A stretch of DNA of 64,000 nucleotides from Lepidurus packardi (taxonomy: Eukaryota; Arthropoda; Branchiopoda; Notostraca; Triopsidae): contig JAKZAN010000001.1 in assembly GCA_023053545.1 (NCBI GenBank), positions 7,584,565 through 7,648,564 of the forward strand. Direction: 5' to 3'. The translations under genes were made by a program, and so were the position numbers. The notes beneath the pieces were generated by a model. It searched no databases. It saw only the letters and a list, made by a program, of their open reading frames with translations, and was not told where the DNA came from. The first letter of the stretch is position 1; each line of letters begins with the position of its first letter. This document shows positions 25,101 to 35,454 of this stretch, one piece after another.

Positions 25101-28100
25101 GGCAAGATGACTTCGATCACTCGTGCTCCTCCTGATCGAGATTCTTCCACGTTAACCATAGTTACACACGTCTAAAGATATAAAATAATTATAGATATTT
25201 ATAACACTGAATAAACTGAAGCTAAAAAAAGTACTTTGCTTAATGCTTTCAGGGCGGCTTCCGCAGCTTTGCGTACAGACTCTTTGATATCGTCTTGAAC
25301 CCGAAACAAAGTTTTCCATAATTCTTCTAGGACATGAACAGCAGGTTCTAGTGTTCTACCGCGCAAAATCTCGGCTAATCCCATACAACACGATTCTCGT
25401 ACGCGCCATTGTGTATCCGTCAAATGCGTGAGTAAGTCTTGCAGAATAGGCAGTAAATACGTGTCCAAGGTTTTGTTGTTCTCCTTCACTAGAGAACTCC
25501 AAATCTCAGACATCGCTGTCCGCACTTGAACTTGTGGATCAAACTGGTAGCGATACAATTTCGGAATGATGACAGGCAGCACAGGTTCAAGTTGCGCTCC
25601 GGCTCGAGCTGCTATAGAACTAAACCCAAATGCAGCTCCCTAATACCATATATAAAGATATTTTTTTAATTAAAAAATAGCCTTTGATTGAACCTTTTTT
25701 GAGTTCCACGTAGCATTATGATTGGCCAAGTGCATAAATTTGTAGATCAAGTCAGGCTGGTTTAAATCCGTGGCCAAGGAACATAATTCCCTATACGTTG
25801 ACAGCTGTCCGCTGCAAAATCGATCACGTTAACAATACTTGTATTTTAAGATATTTATTTCCAAGTAGATATACCCGATAGGACTCTTGCCTAAAGCGCC
25901 TTCCTCAAAGATTTTGGTATCTGCTGACACCTGCATTACTGGCCGTTTTCCCGTAGTTAAGCAGCCCATCAATTCGTCAACTAATTCGCGTTGCTGCTCA
26001 GGCGTTCCCGAGTCGTAAACCAACGACAATCCTTTCGAACTAACTTCTTGTACAAATTCTAGAAATAACCGAAAATATGCCAATTTCATATTTACATGTT
26101 AAAAAATCCTTTTGAGGTTTAATAAAAATGAAATTCAAATAAATTAGGAATTCAGTATTTAAGCCACGTTCGTTTTATACGTTCGACTTAAACTTAGATT
26201 AGCCAAACTTCCTTGGTTTACGCTTATATGCGATCGTTTTAGTCGTTAAACTTTGAAAGCTTACGCAAGTCGACTTGGAAAGTCTTGAGTCCAAAACGAA
26301 CAGTTATAAGCATAAGTTTACAATTACTCCAAAAATGGGGCAATGCTTGTCGAAAATAATATACGAATTGCTCGTTTTTCTAGTACGGATTTCAATAGCA
26401 AATTGTTGTTTTGTTCAGTGAGGCAGTTAATTTCTTCCATTCTTGAATCATGTTTTAGTATTATCCGGACAATTGAAGATGTGGCAGAGGACGATGTTGA
26501 CGGGATAATTGTCCACCATTGGTTCTTTGCAACTTATGCTCGTGCTTCTCGTCCCAGATTCAATACTTTGATGAAAAAATCGTTGACTGCCAATTATATG
26601 ATAAAAAAAGTAAATTATACTAAAAGTAACGTATTTTTAAAAAACAGTCTCTCGGCATGCGCGTAATAAACAAAGGATATAAATAAGCAAGGGGGCGGGG
26701 TTAAGTTTAAGTTTGGCACATGAGTACTCGTTGTAGTTACTTTCAAAGTCTAAGTCGACTAGCTAAATAAAAAGCTTGTAAGTCCGAAATTTACCCATCT
26801 CGAAGTCTTGAAGTCTTAGGTAGACTTTTAAGTCCACTTAAAACTTTTGAGTCGGCTTAAAACTTTCGTCAAAACGAACGAGGCTTTAGGAACATTTTCC
26901 AATACCTTACCATTGCCTTCGGCTAACAAGTTCATGAAAGCGCGCTGAATCTTGGGCAACCGTTTTGCCAATTCCTCTTCATTTCGGCATATTTTAACAA
27001 GCGAGAGTAGCCAGACACAGCAACACTAAATGAAACCCCAAAAAGAACAAAAACCCGTTAAAACCGTTACAAGGCTCACCGGAATGTTAAAATTCTTACC
27101 TGCTTCACCAATGGATGCACTTTTCCTGCATACTCGTCTAATAACGTATCCAATAACCAGGCCAAATGTGGTTGTGATTGCTCTGACCTGTTCTTAACCT
27201 TAGGAAGTACCCAATCCTCTTCTTTAACCGACCAAAGGTCACGAGCAAGCTTAGACCGGTTTCCTAGGGCGGTATTGGCTAAAGTTTCACCCAAAGTAAA
27301 AAGCGACTCGACATCTTTAGCTTCTTGGGCGAATTTTAGCAATTCTTCCATAATATAGCGTCTTTGGGGACCGTCATGGCCGACATTCATTAAGCCACAG
27401 GTGCGGGCTGCTCCTTCACGTAATTTAACGCTAAGCTTCACATTCTTGAGCAAATTCAGCAAGGTCTCCGCTACGGCTTGCAGCTCCCCAGCAATACTTT
27501 TCAAAGCCCCACAGCGACCCATTTCGCCCAAGGCTTCCACAGCCGCCCAAACCAGAAAGTGCTCCGTCGAGTCCAACAACTTCCTCAAACGCGTTATCAT
27601 ATCCAGGTCGTTATTCGCTGATCGATTCAGTAGATGCTGACGCGCAAGCACGTACCCTTGAGCTAACACCACGCCCTGTTGAGCCTCCAGCGATCTATCT
27701 TTACCCCAACGGTTTAAACTGCCCAAAAATGCTTCCACGTCGGAAGGAGGCAACAACTGGACCACAACAATGGCCAAAAGCTCAGCCGCAGCTTGGCGCA
27801 CCTCCTCTTTGCTATGAGCTAGCAAAGACTGTAATATATCCACCTGTGTTCGTAGTAAAGGAGCCAATTTGTCTGTTACGGGTCCCACGACTTCCAATAA
27901 AGCCAAGAGAGGAATGGCATTGGCATGACTGGGGCTGGCTAATGCTTTCAATGCTAATGAAATGTAGTTGACCAAGACTGTTTTGTTGACCAACTGAGAT
28001 ACGTAATCCCGTACTCCCGATGCAATAGTTTCCGATTCGTTGAGCAAGTCCAAGTAGGGCGTTAAGCCAGCGCTGTAGGCGAGACATAACCTCAAATAGT

Positions 28101-30481
28101 TCAGCAACTGAAGAAAACATTTGTAACTTTTTTTTTTTTAAAGTTACTCTTTACTTGATTGAACGAGTCCGGATTGCAGAGTAAGGCTTCGTTTGTGTTG
28201 ACAAGTTTAATTTCGTGGGCCACGTGGGAGATCATTTCACAAAAACCGGGCAGGAACACACCCGTATCTTGTTTTTCTTTCATTTTCTCGATTTCTTCGT
28301 CTGTTTTAGGCAAAGAGACGTAGAGAAGTTTCATAGCTTCTTCTCGCACTTCCGGCTTACTAAACAGAGATGTTGTATTCCAAAGTAAAAGTAAAAGCAT
28401 TAGGTTAACGTTTACTTGTCGCCAGATGCCATGAGAAGTAAATAACGAGAAGGAGCATGCGAATGGCTATACACATTGCCCAAATACTGGACAGCTACGC
28501 TTCGCAATTGCCACAATTCGGATTGCAAAGCTCCTTGCAGTAAAGCCAATAAAAGTTGCATATGTTCTGTTCCGAGAAGCTTCAAAGGTTTTATTAGCAT
28601 ATGAAGCGCTTCTTGGACTGACATCCTTGTCTCAGCGTCTTCCTAAGCGCCATAAATACAATGTGAAAATCATCTAACGAGATTTAAATTTTCGAAAAAT
28701 TAAATTCAATATATTAACCTGATTCATTGCATTGAATAACAACTGAACTACTGCCATATCCTGAGTAACACAACTTGGTAATCGCTGACCAAGTTTGCCT
28801 AAACCAGTCACAGCGGATGCTTTCAATTTTGCGTCCTAAACGAGAATTGTTGATTAAAAAAAATCTTAAATAACAAATTAAAAAATTAAATAATAATAAC
28901 AAATAAAATAAACAACAAATAAAATAAACAAAAATAGCACATACCAAGGAATCATCTTTTGCCACTTTTGTCAACGCCGATAAGAGCAATGGTGCAATTG
29001 CGGCCAAGCGAGCTTCTACGCAACTGATGAAAATAATACTGGGGTCAAAAGAAACTATGAAAAATAAATTACTTTTGGATGATGTGATGGACGAACTGGA
29101 GGGCTAGATGTTTCAATTTCAAGTTGCTTTGCTCCCCAAATAAGGACTCAAAGATGAGTTGAAGAGCAGCAGGCATAGCCGAAGCTGCTGCGCGCGATTT
29201 AAGCAAATACGTCAGCAATTTTAAGCGTAATCGCGTGCATGCTGGTGTGCGTTTCTGGTCCGGTTTCGCACCAGCATCCTTTGCAGGACCACTCCCCAAG
29301 TATAGCCAATATAATTTAGAAACCAGACCAGCCACTTCCCAATCCGCTACCCTAGAACAGTTAGATTTAATGACTGAAACAATTTAGGCTAAAAGTAAGT
29401 AATCTTGCCTGCCAATTTTCTTTAGAGCTGAGTCTGCAGCATTCGCCACAGTAAAGCGCGTGTCAGCAGCCGCAACGATAAGGTGGACCAACACTGAAGC
29501 CTCAGGAAATATTCCACAGCATAGAAAGCTCACAGCACTGGTTTTGCAGCGTTCCAAATCTTCTGCCTTCCAAGGTTCTTCTCCACTCACTCGTTTCCAC
29601 GCTATTTCGCTCAAGCCAGGAGGCGGAACAATGGCCTGGCCGGGTAATATGCTCTTGGGATACAGAACTCTGCAACCTCAAATTTAGATAACAAGGTATT
29701 GTTGATTATTAAGTACCCGTAAGGCAGTAGAAGAAAGTCTAATAAGTATTCCAATAGGACGTTCATAGCAATTGGTTTCTCGACGATGTTCAAGGGCCAT
29801 GGTTTGGAGTTCGGATCTTGGCTGAACTTAACGTGTTGAAGTGCAGACGTTAATAACTGAAGCAAACTGATGGAATTCAATTTATTTCTGAAGACTTAAG
29901 AAGGTTTGATTTATAAATTACTACCTGTCTTGATGAGGTGGAGGAGGCTTATTTTGAAGGCACTGGATAACAGCAGGGATGAACTGGGATTGCTGATCGT
30001 GCTGTAAGCGCGGAAAGCCGAGTTTGAGGTAAATCAAAGTAAAGTTCTAGGATTAAAAGGCTTCAAGATTAAGGATGTCTGTTTTCTAACGGAATTATGT
30101 TACGGTAATGAAGGATGTAGAATCGGGGTCTTGGTATTGATCGAATAAAGCTTGCATGGGAAGCTGAATATTGGGTCTGCTTTTTATCCTTTTGTTAATG
30201 TGAACCAATAATTCCATGACCTAGACAGAAAAAAATACTGTAAAACTTTGGAAGACTTTCAGAACTGACAGGCACGAAGGCTTACTTTCTTTCTGACTCC
30301 TTCCTGCTGGCTTCCAAGTTTTAACAGAACAGGAGGCAAGAATTTGATTATGGCGGTTTCCAGTTGAACATCGTTCTCTGCGCTGCCCATCCGAATAAAA
30401 ACCCGTTCAAGCAAGCCTACAAGCAAATATGTAAGCTGAAAGTGTTATTAAATTATAAGGAGACATACTTAAGTCATCCAT
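22148..30481 (-). CDS. ECPAS: ECM29 proteasome adapter and scaffold protein
   Basis: A long multi-exon gene, roughly 20 or more exons, from ATG at 30481 to a stop at 22148; about 1,800 residues by rough sum, all HEAT-like helices. Exon 1 is only 13 bases (30469-30481) and joins to 30286-30416, giving [19 protein letters not shown] and [20 protein letters not shown]. Later blocks match the family: [85 protein letters not shown] and [23 protein letters not shown]29 binds the 26S proteasome, acts in quality control and disassembly, and links proteasomes to motors and endosomes. Introns are short except two at about 23.9-24.7 and 26.1-26.9 kb that hold MITEs. No frame break was seen, but I did not verify every exon junction. 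Confidence 0.92.
23935..24702. mobile_element. MITE in an ECM29 intron, copy 1
   Basis: A 768-base non-coding segment with terminal inverted repeats: it opens GCCGCGTTCGTTTTG and closes with CGAACGCGGC. It is related along its length to a second copy in another ECM29 intron, in the same orientation, sharing for example CAATGGGGCAATGCTTGT-like and GATGTTGACGGGATAATTGT segments. No intact gene is inside. The terminal repeat and internal match suggest a PIF/Harbinger-type non-autonomous element, but its own target duplication is not clear. Confidence 0.7.
24462..24500. repeat. G-run followed by a (GT)n microsatellite
   Basis: A run of about nine G followed by fifteen or so GT units, inside the MITE of the ECM29 intron. 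The second MITE copy has only a short G-rich stretch here, so the repeat expanded in this copy. Confidence 0.9.
26162..26885. mobile_element. MITE in an ECM29 intron, copy 2
   Basis: A 724-base segment opening AGCCACGTTCGTTTT and closing AAAACGAACGAGGCT, imperfect reverse complements. TTA stands at both flanks (26159-26161 and 26886-26888), as expected of PIF/Harbinger insertion. It is clearly related to the copy at 23.9-24.7 kb but diverged at many positions, so the two inserted separately or the duplication is old. Confidence 0.75.
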
Positions 30482-30565
30482 GATATCAGGTTAAATTATT
30501 AATACTTGTAGACAGCTCCAAAAAATCCAATCAATATTTGCTTTCTCACTTACGTAACTCCTACG

Positions 30566-30584
30566 ACACTGTTGCGACCCAAGT
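30566..30584 (+). repeat. Left target duplication and terminal inverted repeat
   Basis: ACAC followed by TGTTGCGACCCAAGT. The next 30 bases contain a perfect 18-base palindrome (30595-30612), and a second GAACTCGGG half lies further in, the same order as at the right end. Confidence 0.85.
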
Positions 30585-31121
30585 AGAGCCTCTACCCGAG
30601 TTCGAACTCGGGTAACCCAAGTTCGAACTCGGGTAGCAATATTTGACAGTAAAGTTCTCCACACCTACACAGTTTTTGCAAGTGAAATTAACAATACAGT
30701 TTATTGGTTTAGTTATCTTTAATTTGGCATTATTACCTTGGCAGTAATTTCACAACTTATTTAAATATTTATCTTCGAAGTTTACATGACAAGTTTTGTT
30801 TACAGTGGAGTGTAGACTACTTTACTTGGAGGCGTTGCATGTAGAAGGGGCTACTTAGAATTGCAGTTTACGCCACTTGTGTCGACTTTCATCACTAAAG
30901 AGTAGAGTTGTGCTTGTCACTCCTCAATTTATATGTATCATTATTTTTATTATTGTTTTTGGGGTACAGTACTTGAAAAGTTTGTTGGTAACTAATGTTC
31001 ACTCATATAATAACAGTAGCTCAAACGTATAGCATGCAGAAGTTGGATATCCAGGTATGGTTATTATAATAATAATATTGAATTACAAGTTGGAATTTAT
31101 AATTCACTATATATACCCTAC

Positions 31122-32945
31122 TTATTTATCATCAACATCAAGTAAGGTTTGCCAGAGACGAAGTAGTTCAATTTGTTTTCTTGTCAGCCATCTAAGCCTC
31201 AAAAACATATAGATGATGGCAGGGAGGGCAAATACTGTGGCGGCAGTAATCACAACAGCCCAACAGTATAGTAAAAATTGGGTCAAGAAGCTTTGGGTCA
31301 GACAGACATACGAAATTTCGTCACTCAGATTATTAAAAATAGGTTTTGAATCTTGAACTGCTTTTTCGAACAACTTGTATCTGATTTCCCAATTTGGGTC
31401 TAATGTACTTTTTTCTGTAGGTCTTCCAAAATGTCTTTGGTAATTTGCGTTAATCCTTGATGATTTGGTTTTGGGAGTTGCACAACAGGATATGGTAAGT
31501 TAAAATCTAAATCGGAAAAGATATTTTTTACGTCTATAGTGCTGGTGTGGATTGTATAATTATTAAGTTTTTCCAAGTTTGCCGGAAAGGTCCACCACCC
31601 GGAGTGAGCTGAGCAGCCATCCGGTAGTTCTAAGATGCCCACATCATTTAGCTGGACACTGGAACTCTTGCTGTAGGCTTCTGGACGTCGTTCTTCTGGG
31701 CAAGATATTGTAAGTTGCATTGGTTGAGGTATTGAATAGATCCATTTGTTTTTCCCAAGGTAATGACACCATGGCCTGCCGTCTATTCGGACTGTCTTTT
31801 TGCACAATTCCGCAATCAAGACAGTATCATTAAAGAACGCAGCATACAAGCAAGAGCGCCCATGGATGCCACGCGTGAGGGCTTTACTGGTGGAGCAAAT
31901 CTTCGCTGATCCTGTTGTACAAGTTTCTGCCAATTCTGAGGAAGTAAATTCAACATACGACTGTCTGTCGCTTGTTAAGCCGAGATAATCGTATTGTGTC
32001 ACCTGAGAAATTCCCTCCAGGTAAAAAAGTCGGTAGAGCTATTAGTTGATATAGATCAAGTGTAGTACTTAAATCTTGTAGTGGTATGTCCACGAAGATT
32101 TTCAGTGTGCCTTGGAGTGTTGCTGCTGAACGCACCCGGAATTCCTGATAATGGGTCCACATGTTCCCTGGTTCTGCCGCCTTTGTTACGACCCAGTTGC
32201 GGGATAGGTAGCGGCTTACTTCTTGAAGAATTTGCCATAGCTCTGTTGGAGGAATTATGTTTGGTGAAAGTCGTCCTGACGCTATTGTTGACAAGCCCGT
32301 GTTCATGTTATTAACGTTTTGGTGTAACCAAAGTATAATGGTACCAAGGGTATGATAAGCGTTGTCCAATTTTCGAGCAAAATTCCACGTAAACGCATAA
32401 AAATCTCCAAATTCTGAAATCACAGCTTCGAGGTCTTCAACACTACTGGCAAGGCTACTCACTGCTTTCGTAATTTTTGAAATAGCGTCCACATTTTTCC
32501 GGACCTGCAGGTACGTGCCGTTTAGTAATGTAGCCTGTTGTTCTTCTAAATGATACAGCATTCTATTGTCCTTTGTTATCCTGCTGAATTTTCGGTTAAT
32601 GTCTTCTAGATCTTTGCTGCTAAGGGTGCCAAAAAGCCAGCGCAAGACTTCACCTCCACCGTTAAGGATTCCCCGTTTTTTCCTCGGAATTAAGTTGGGG
32701 GTTGAATCTTCGTATGAAATGGCCTTCATTAGTGTCTCTTAGGTATCTCAATGTTAGGTGTCTCAAGGTACTGTTAATGGCGTCCAGTTCAATTTTGATT
32801 TGTCTATTTTCGTCGTTTCGTTTTGTTTGCATTTCTTTGATGAATTTTAGCATTGCGGTGTCGAGTTTCTCTATGCTACGTTGGCGACTGTCTGTGAAGG
32901 TCAGATGTTTGATTTGCGTTCTGTTGTTTTGCGCAGAGAAAGGGC
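31122..32945 (-). pseudogene. Decayed F-type (errantivirus/baculovirus-like) envelope fusion glycoprotein
   Basis: Read on the minus strand this resembles the class-I fusion protein of insect errantiviruses and baculovirus F. Seen: a basic furin-type site RKKR (about 32673-32684) followed at once by a Gly/Leu-rich candidate fusion peptide; heptad-like helices; a Cys-rich ectodomain from about 31.9 to 31.5 kb; one strong membrane segment at about 31.2-31.3 kb; and a short basic tail ending at 31122. A short upstream part before the furin site could be the small subunit, but no signal peptide or clear start is seen because the sequence runs into the palindromic repeats. The frame changes at least three times: near 32.70 kb, near 31.99 kb and near 31.41 kb. 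No gag, pol or LTR is visible, so it is not a normal endogenous retrovirus copy. It could be captured by the transposon or be a nested remnant. Confidence 0.75.
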
Positions 32946-33400
32946 TTTTTCTACACAATACCGAACTTAGGTTCCCCAAGTTCGAACTCGGGTAACCCGA
33001 GTTCGAACTCGGGGAGCCCAAGTTCAAGAATTCCCCATAAGCGTCATGTTTTGAGAGAGTTTTTATAAGATTTAATAGCACACTTTAACCTGTTGATGTA
33101 ATAAATTAAGTGGTTTATCTTTGTGCTGTGAACATGCTATGAGAAGGGGCTTTTTCTACACAATACCGAACTCGGGTTCCCAAAAGTTAGAACTCTATCG
33201 GTAATAGCCCTATATTGTTCAAGAATTGAGACAATATTGTAAAATTTGATTGAATAAAAATCTTGCTTATGATTTTAAAAAGTTTGAGAGACCTTTCGTA
33301 AAATTGTATAAAATAATAAGCTTATTGATGTAATAAATTAAGTGGTTTATCTTTTTGTCGTGAACTAGCTGTGAATAGTCCTTTCTCTACGCAATACTGA

Positions 33401-33806
33401 ACTTGGGCTCCCCAAGTTCGAACTCGGGTAACCCGAGTTCGAACTCGGGGAGCCCAAGTTCAAGAAATCCCCATAAGCGTCCTATTTTGAGAGAGTTTTT
33501 ATAAGATTTAATAGCACACTTAACCTGTTGATGTAATAAACTAAGTGGTTTATCTTTTTGTCGTGAACTAGCTGTGAATAGTCCTTTCTCTACGCAAAAC
33601 TGAACTTGGGCTCCCCAAGTTCGAACTCGGGTAACCCGAGTTCAAACTCGGGGAGCCCAAGTTCAAGAAATCCCCATAAGCGTCCTATTTTGAGAGAGTT
33701 TTTGTAAGATTTAATAGCACACTTAACCTGTTGATGTAATAAATTAAGTGGTTTATCTTTGTGCTGTGAACATGCTATGAGAAAGGGCTTTTTCTACACA
33801 ATACCG
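33401..33806 (+). repeat. 203-base tandem repeat, two units, left arm
   Basis: Each unit starts with ACTTGGGCTCCCCAAGTTCG, contains paired palindromic halves around GGGTAACCC, and continues with a TAATAAA(T/C)TAAGTGG segment. The period is 203 bases (33401 to 33604). Related single copies lie at about 32965-33023, outside the arm. Confidence 0.85.
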
Positions 33807-34247
33807 AACTCAGGTTCCCAACTTTGAACTCTATCGGTTGCCCTATGTTCAAGAATTGCCTGCAAATGTCTTTTTTTAATATAATGGTGCAATATATACC
33901 AAATGTGTGTATATTTTCAAAAGTTTGGTTCACTCGGGTATGTTCACTAAATGGAATGCCTATATTTATTAAAATTTCATTTGAACTTATGTAGCAGACA
34001 AAGCAAATAAATGCTTAGCATCGAAATTGAAAATATAATATTCGTATATGTGATGTAAAGGGAAGGGAAGTTAAGGGGATTCGTAAATGTGAAGAGTGCG
34101 CAGTGCATTTAAGGACAAGGATTTCCCCTATTGGTCGGAATATAACAATATAAGTACAGTCTATATATTCAATATAAGTACTTGGGATGACCGTATTCCA
34201 CTTCTCATTTTACTGTGGTCTTACTAAGAGCGCGAAGCTTGTTTACC

Positions 34248-34714
34248 ATGGAAGGTATATCCTCCCATCTCCTGTGAAGGCGTTTGCTACCAATTTCGTT
34301 TTTTCTTTTCTTACAGGAAAATGCAATTTAATTGATAATTGTGAAGAGTGTCTTGGTGATGGCGACTGTGCCTTCATGGTTGGACCCAACGACGGGGACA
34401 TCGTCTGTTTCAACGAAGATACGGGGCACCCGCTGGCACCCTACTATGCTCGTATTGAGCATTGCGGTAGTAATACATTTTCTTTTAATAGAATATGCTA
34501 AATTCGATTCTTTAGATGAAAGTACCTACATTCGAGTGGCTACAAGCCTCGTCGTTCTTGCAGTTTGTGTAATTTGCGTACTTGGAGTTATGGTTTACTG
34601 GTACGCTCTGAAATGCTTTAATTACAAAACTTTATCCTAATGATTTGTCGTTATAGTAAACGACGGCGTAATCGACGGAATGAAATAGTATATGAAAATT
34701 ACTCATGCTTTTGA
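34248..34714 (+). CDS. Small single-pass membrane protein with PSI-like domain (left-arm copy)
   Basis: Exons 34248-34254, 34317-34466, 34492-34600 and 34657-34714 join in phase to 107 residues; the first exon is only the ATG and four further bases, so the true 5' exon, perhaps with a signal peptide, may be missing. The product has a Cys-rich module CNLIDNCEECLGDGDC, like a PSI (plexin-semaphorin-integrin) fold, then a transmembrane helix (SLVVLAVCVICVLGVMVY) and a basic stop-transfer KRRRNRR tail with YENY before the stop. The layout recalls PTTG1IP-type proteins, but the match is to architecture only. Spliced reading gives a much more sensible tail than the unspliced frame, which supports the introns. 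Confidence 0.6.
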
Positions 34715-35454
34715 TCCTCTTCATGCTTTTGTGTTTCCGGTTTTTGTAATCCAGTTTACGATTTGTAGTTTAATCGGACATTGTATGCTTTTGATTTTTT
34801 CAATGGTTTTTATTGTGCTTTTATCATATTTTGTGATTTTTCTCAATTTTTATGTCTAAAAACTTTGAATACATAAGTTAACCTTGTTTTTATCTATCTT
34901 GTCTGTTCGGTGAAATGTTTTAACAATTTACGCAGCTCCTTTTCCGAAATAAATTTTCCGTTTATTTACTCTTTTCGTTACCTCCTGACAACACAAATTT
35001 TACACGTTTTCCGAAGGTTTTGCCTTCGAAAGGCTTGGAAAGATACGGTCCGAAAGGGTTGGAAAGCAATGCTATATCGGTTCTTCCGTCCCCCAGCAAC
35101 CATCGTTGCATCCCAGCACTCAACCATCGTCGTTCTGATTTGAGGTCACACAGTGCAAACATTGTCGGCTTTTCAAAATTTAGCTTTCGTCGCTGTTTCC
35201 ACAAGTTCTTTTAAAATTGCGAGCGAAGAGCGATTTCGCTCGCCAATTTTGAAGACCGATTTTTAGCTCTGGGCGCAAGTACAGCTCGTCTGACCTGCTG
35301 CATGTGTGCTTCGGTTGTGTTGTGTTGAGTGTTGCTCTTGCCTCTATATTAATGTGATAGTGAGATTAAACTTGTCTTTAAGTTGTTGTCCTTTCTTTTT
35401 TAGTTATCATGTTGCTTGCAGTTTGCTAATTCTGCTCCTTACATTAAGTTTAAA

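Larger units (their letters stand above)
33024..35208 (+). repeat. Left arm of the long internal inverted repeat
   Basis: 2,185 bases matching the region 40202-42589 in reverse complement with almost no differences seen by eye. It holds two copies of a 203-base tandem unit, a small membrane-protein gene, and at its inner end the sequence that in the right arm encodes the last residues of the integrase. The inner boundary is sharp at 35208. Confidence 0.9.

Noticed and set aside
30595-30612. tRNA gene suggested by the GTTCGAA motif
   Set aside because: Only the T-arm-like palindrome is present; no acceptor stem, A-box or anticodon arm could be placed around it.
30570-33082. A standard LTR errantivirus as the source of the envelope gene
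   Set aside because: No direct long terminal repeats, primer-binding site, gag or pol were found around the envelope remnant; the only boundaries seen are those of the DNA transposon.
34910-35143. Open frame of 77 codons in each inverted-repeat arm, downstream of the PSI-like gene
   Set aside because: No recognisable domain, no clear start context and no splice partner; identical copies arise simply because the arms are identical.
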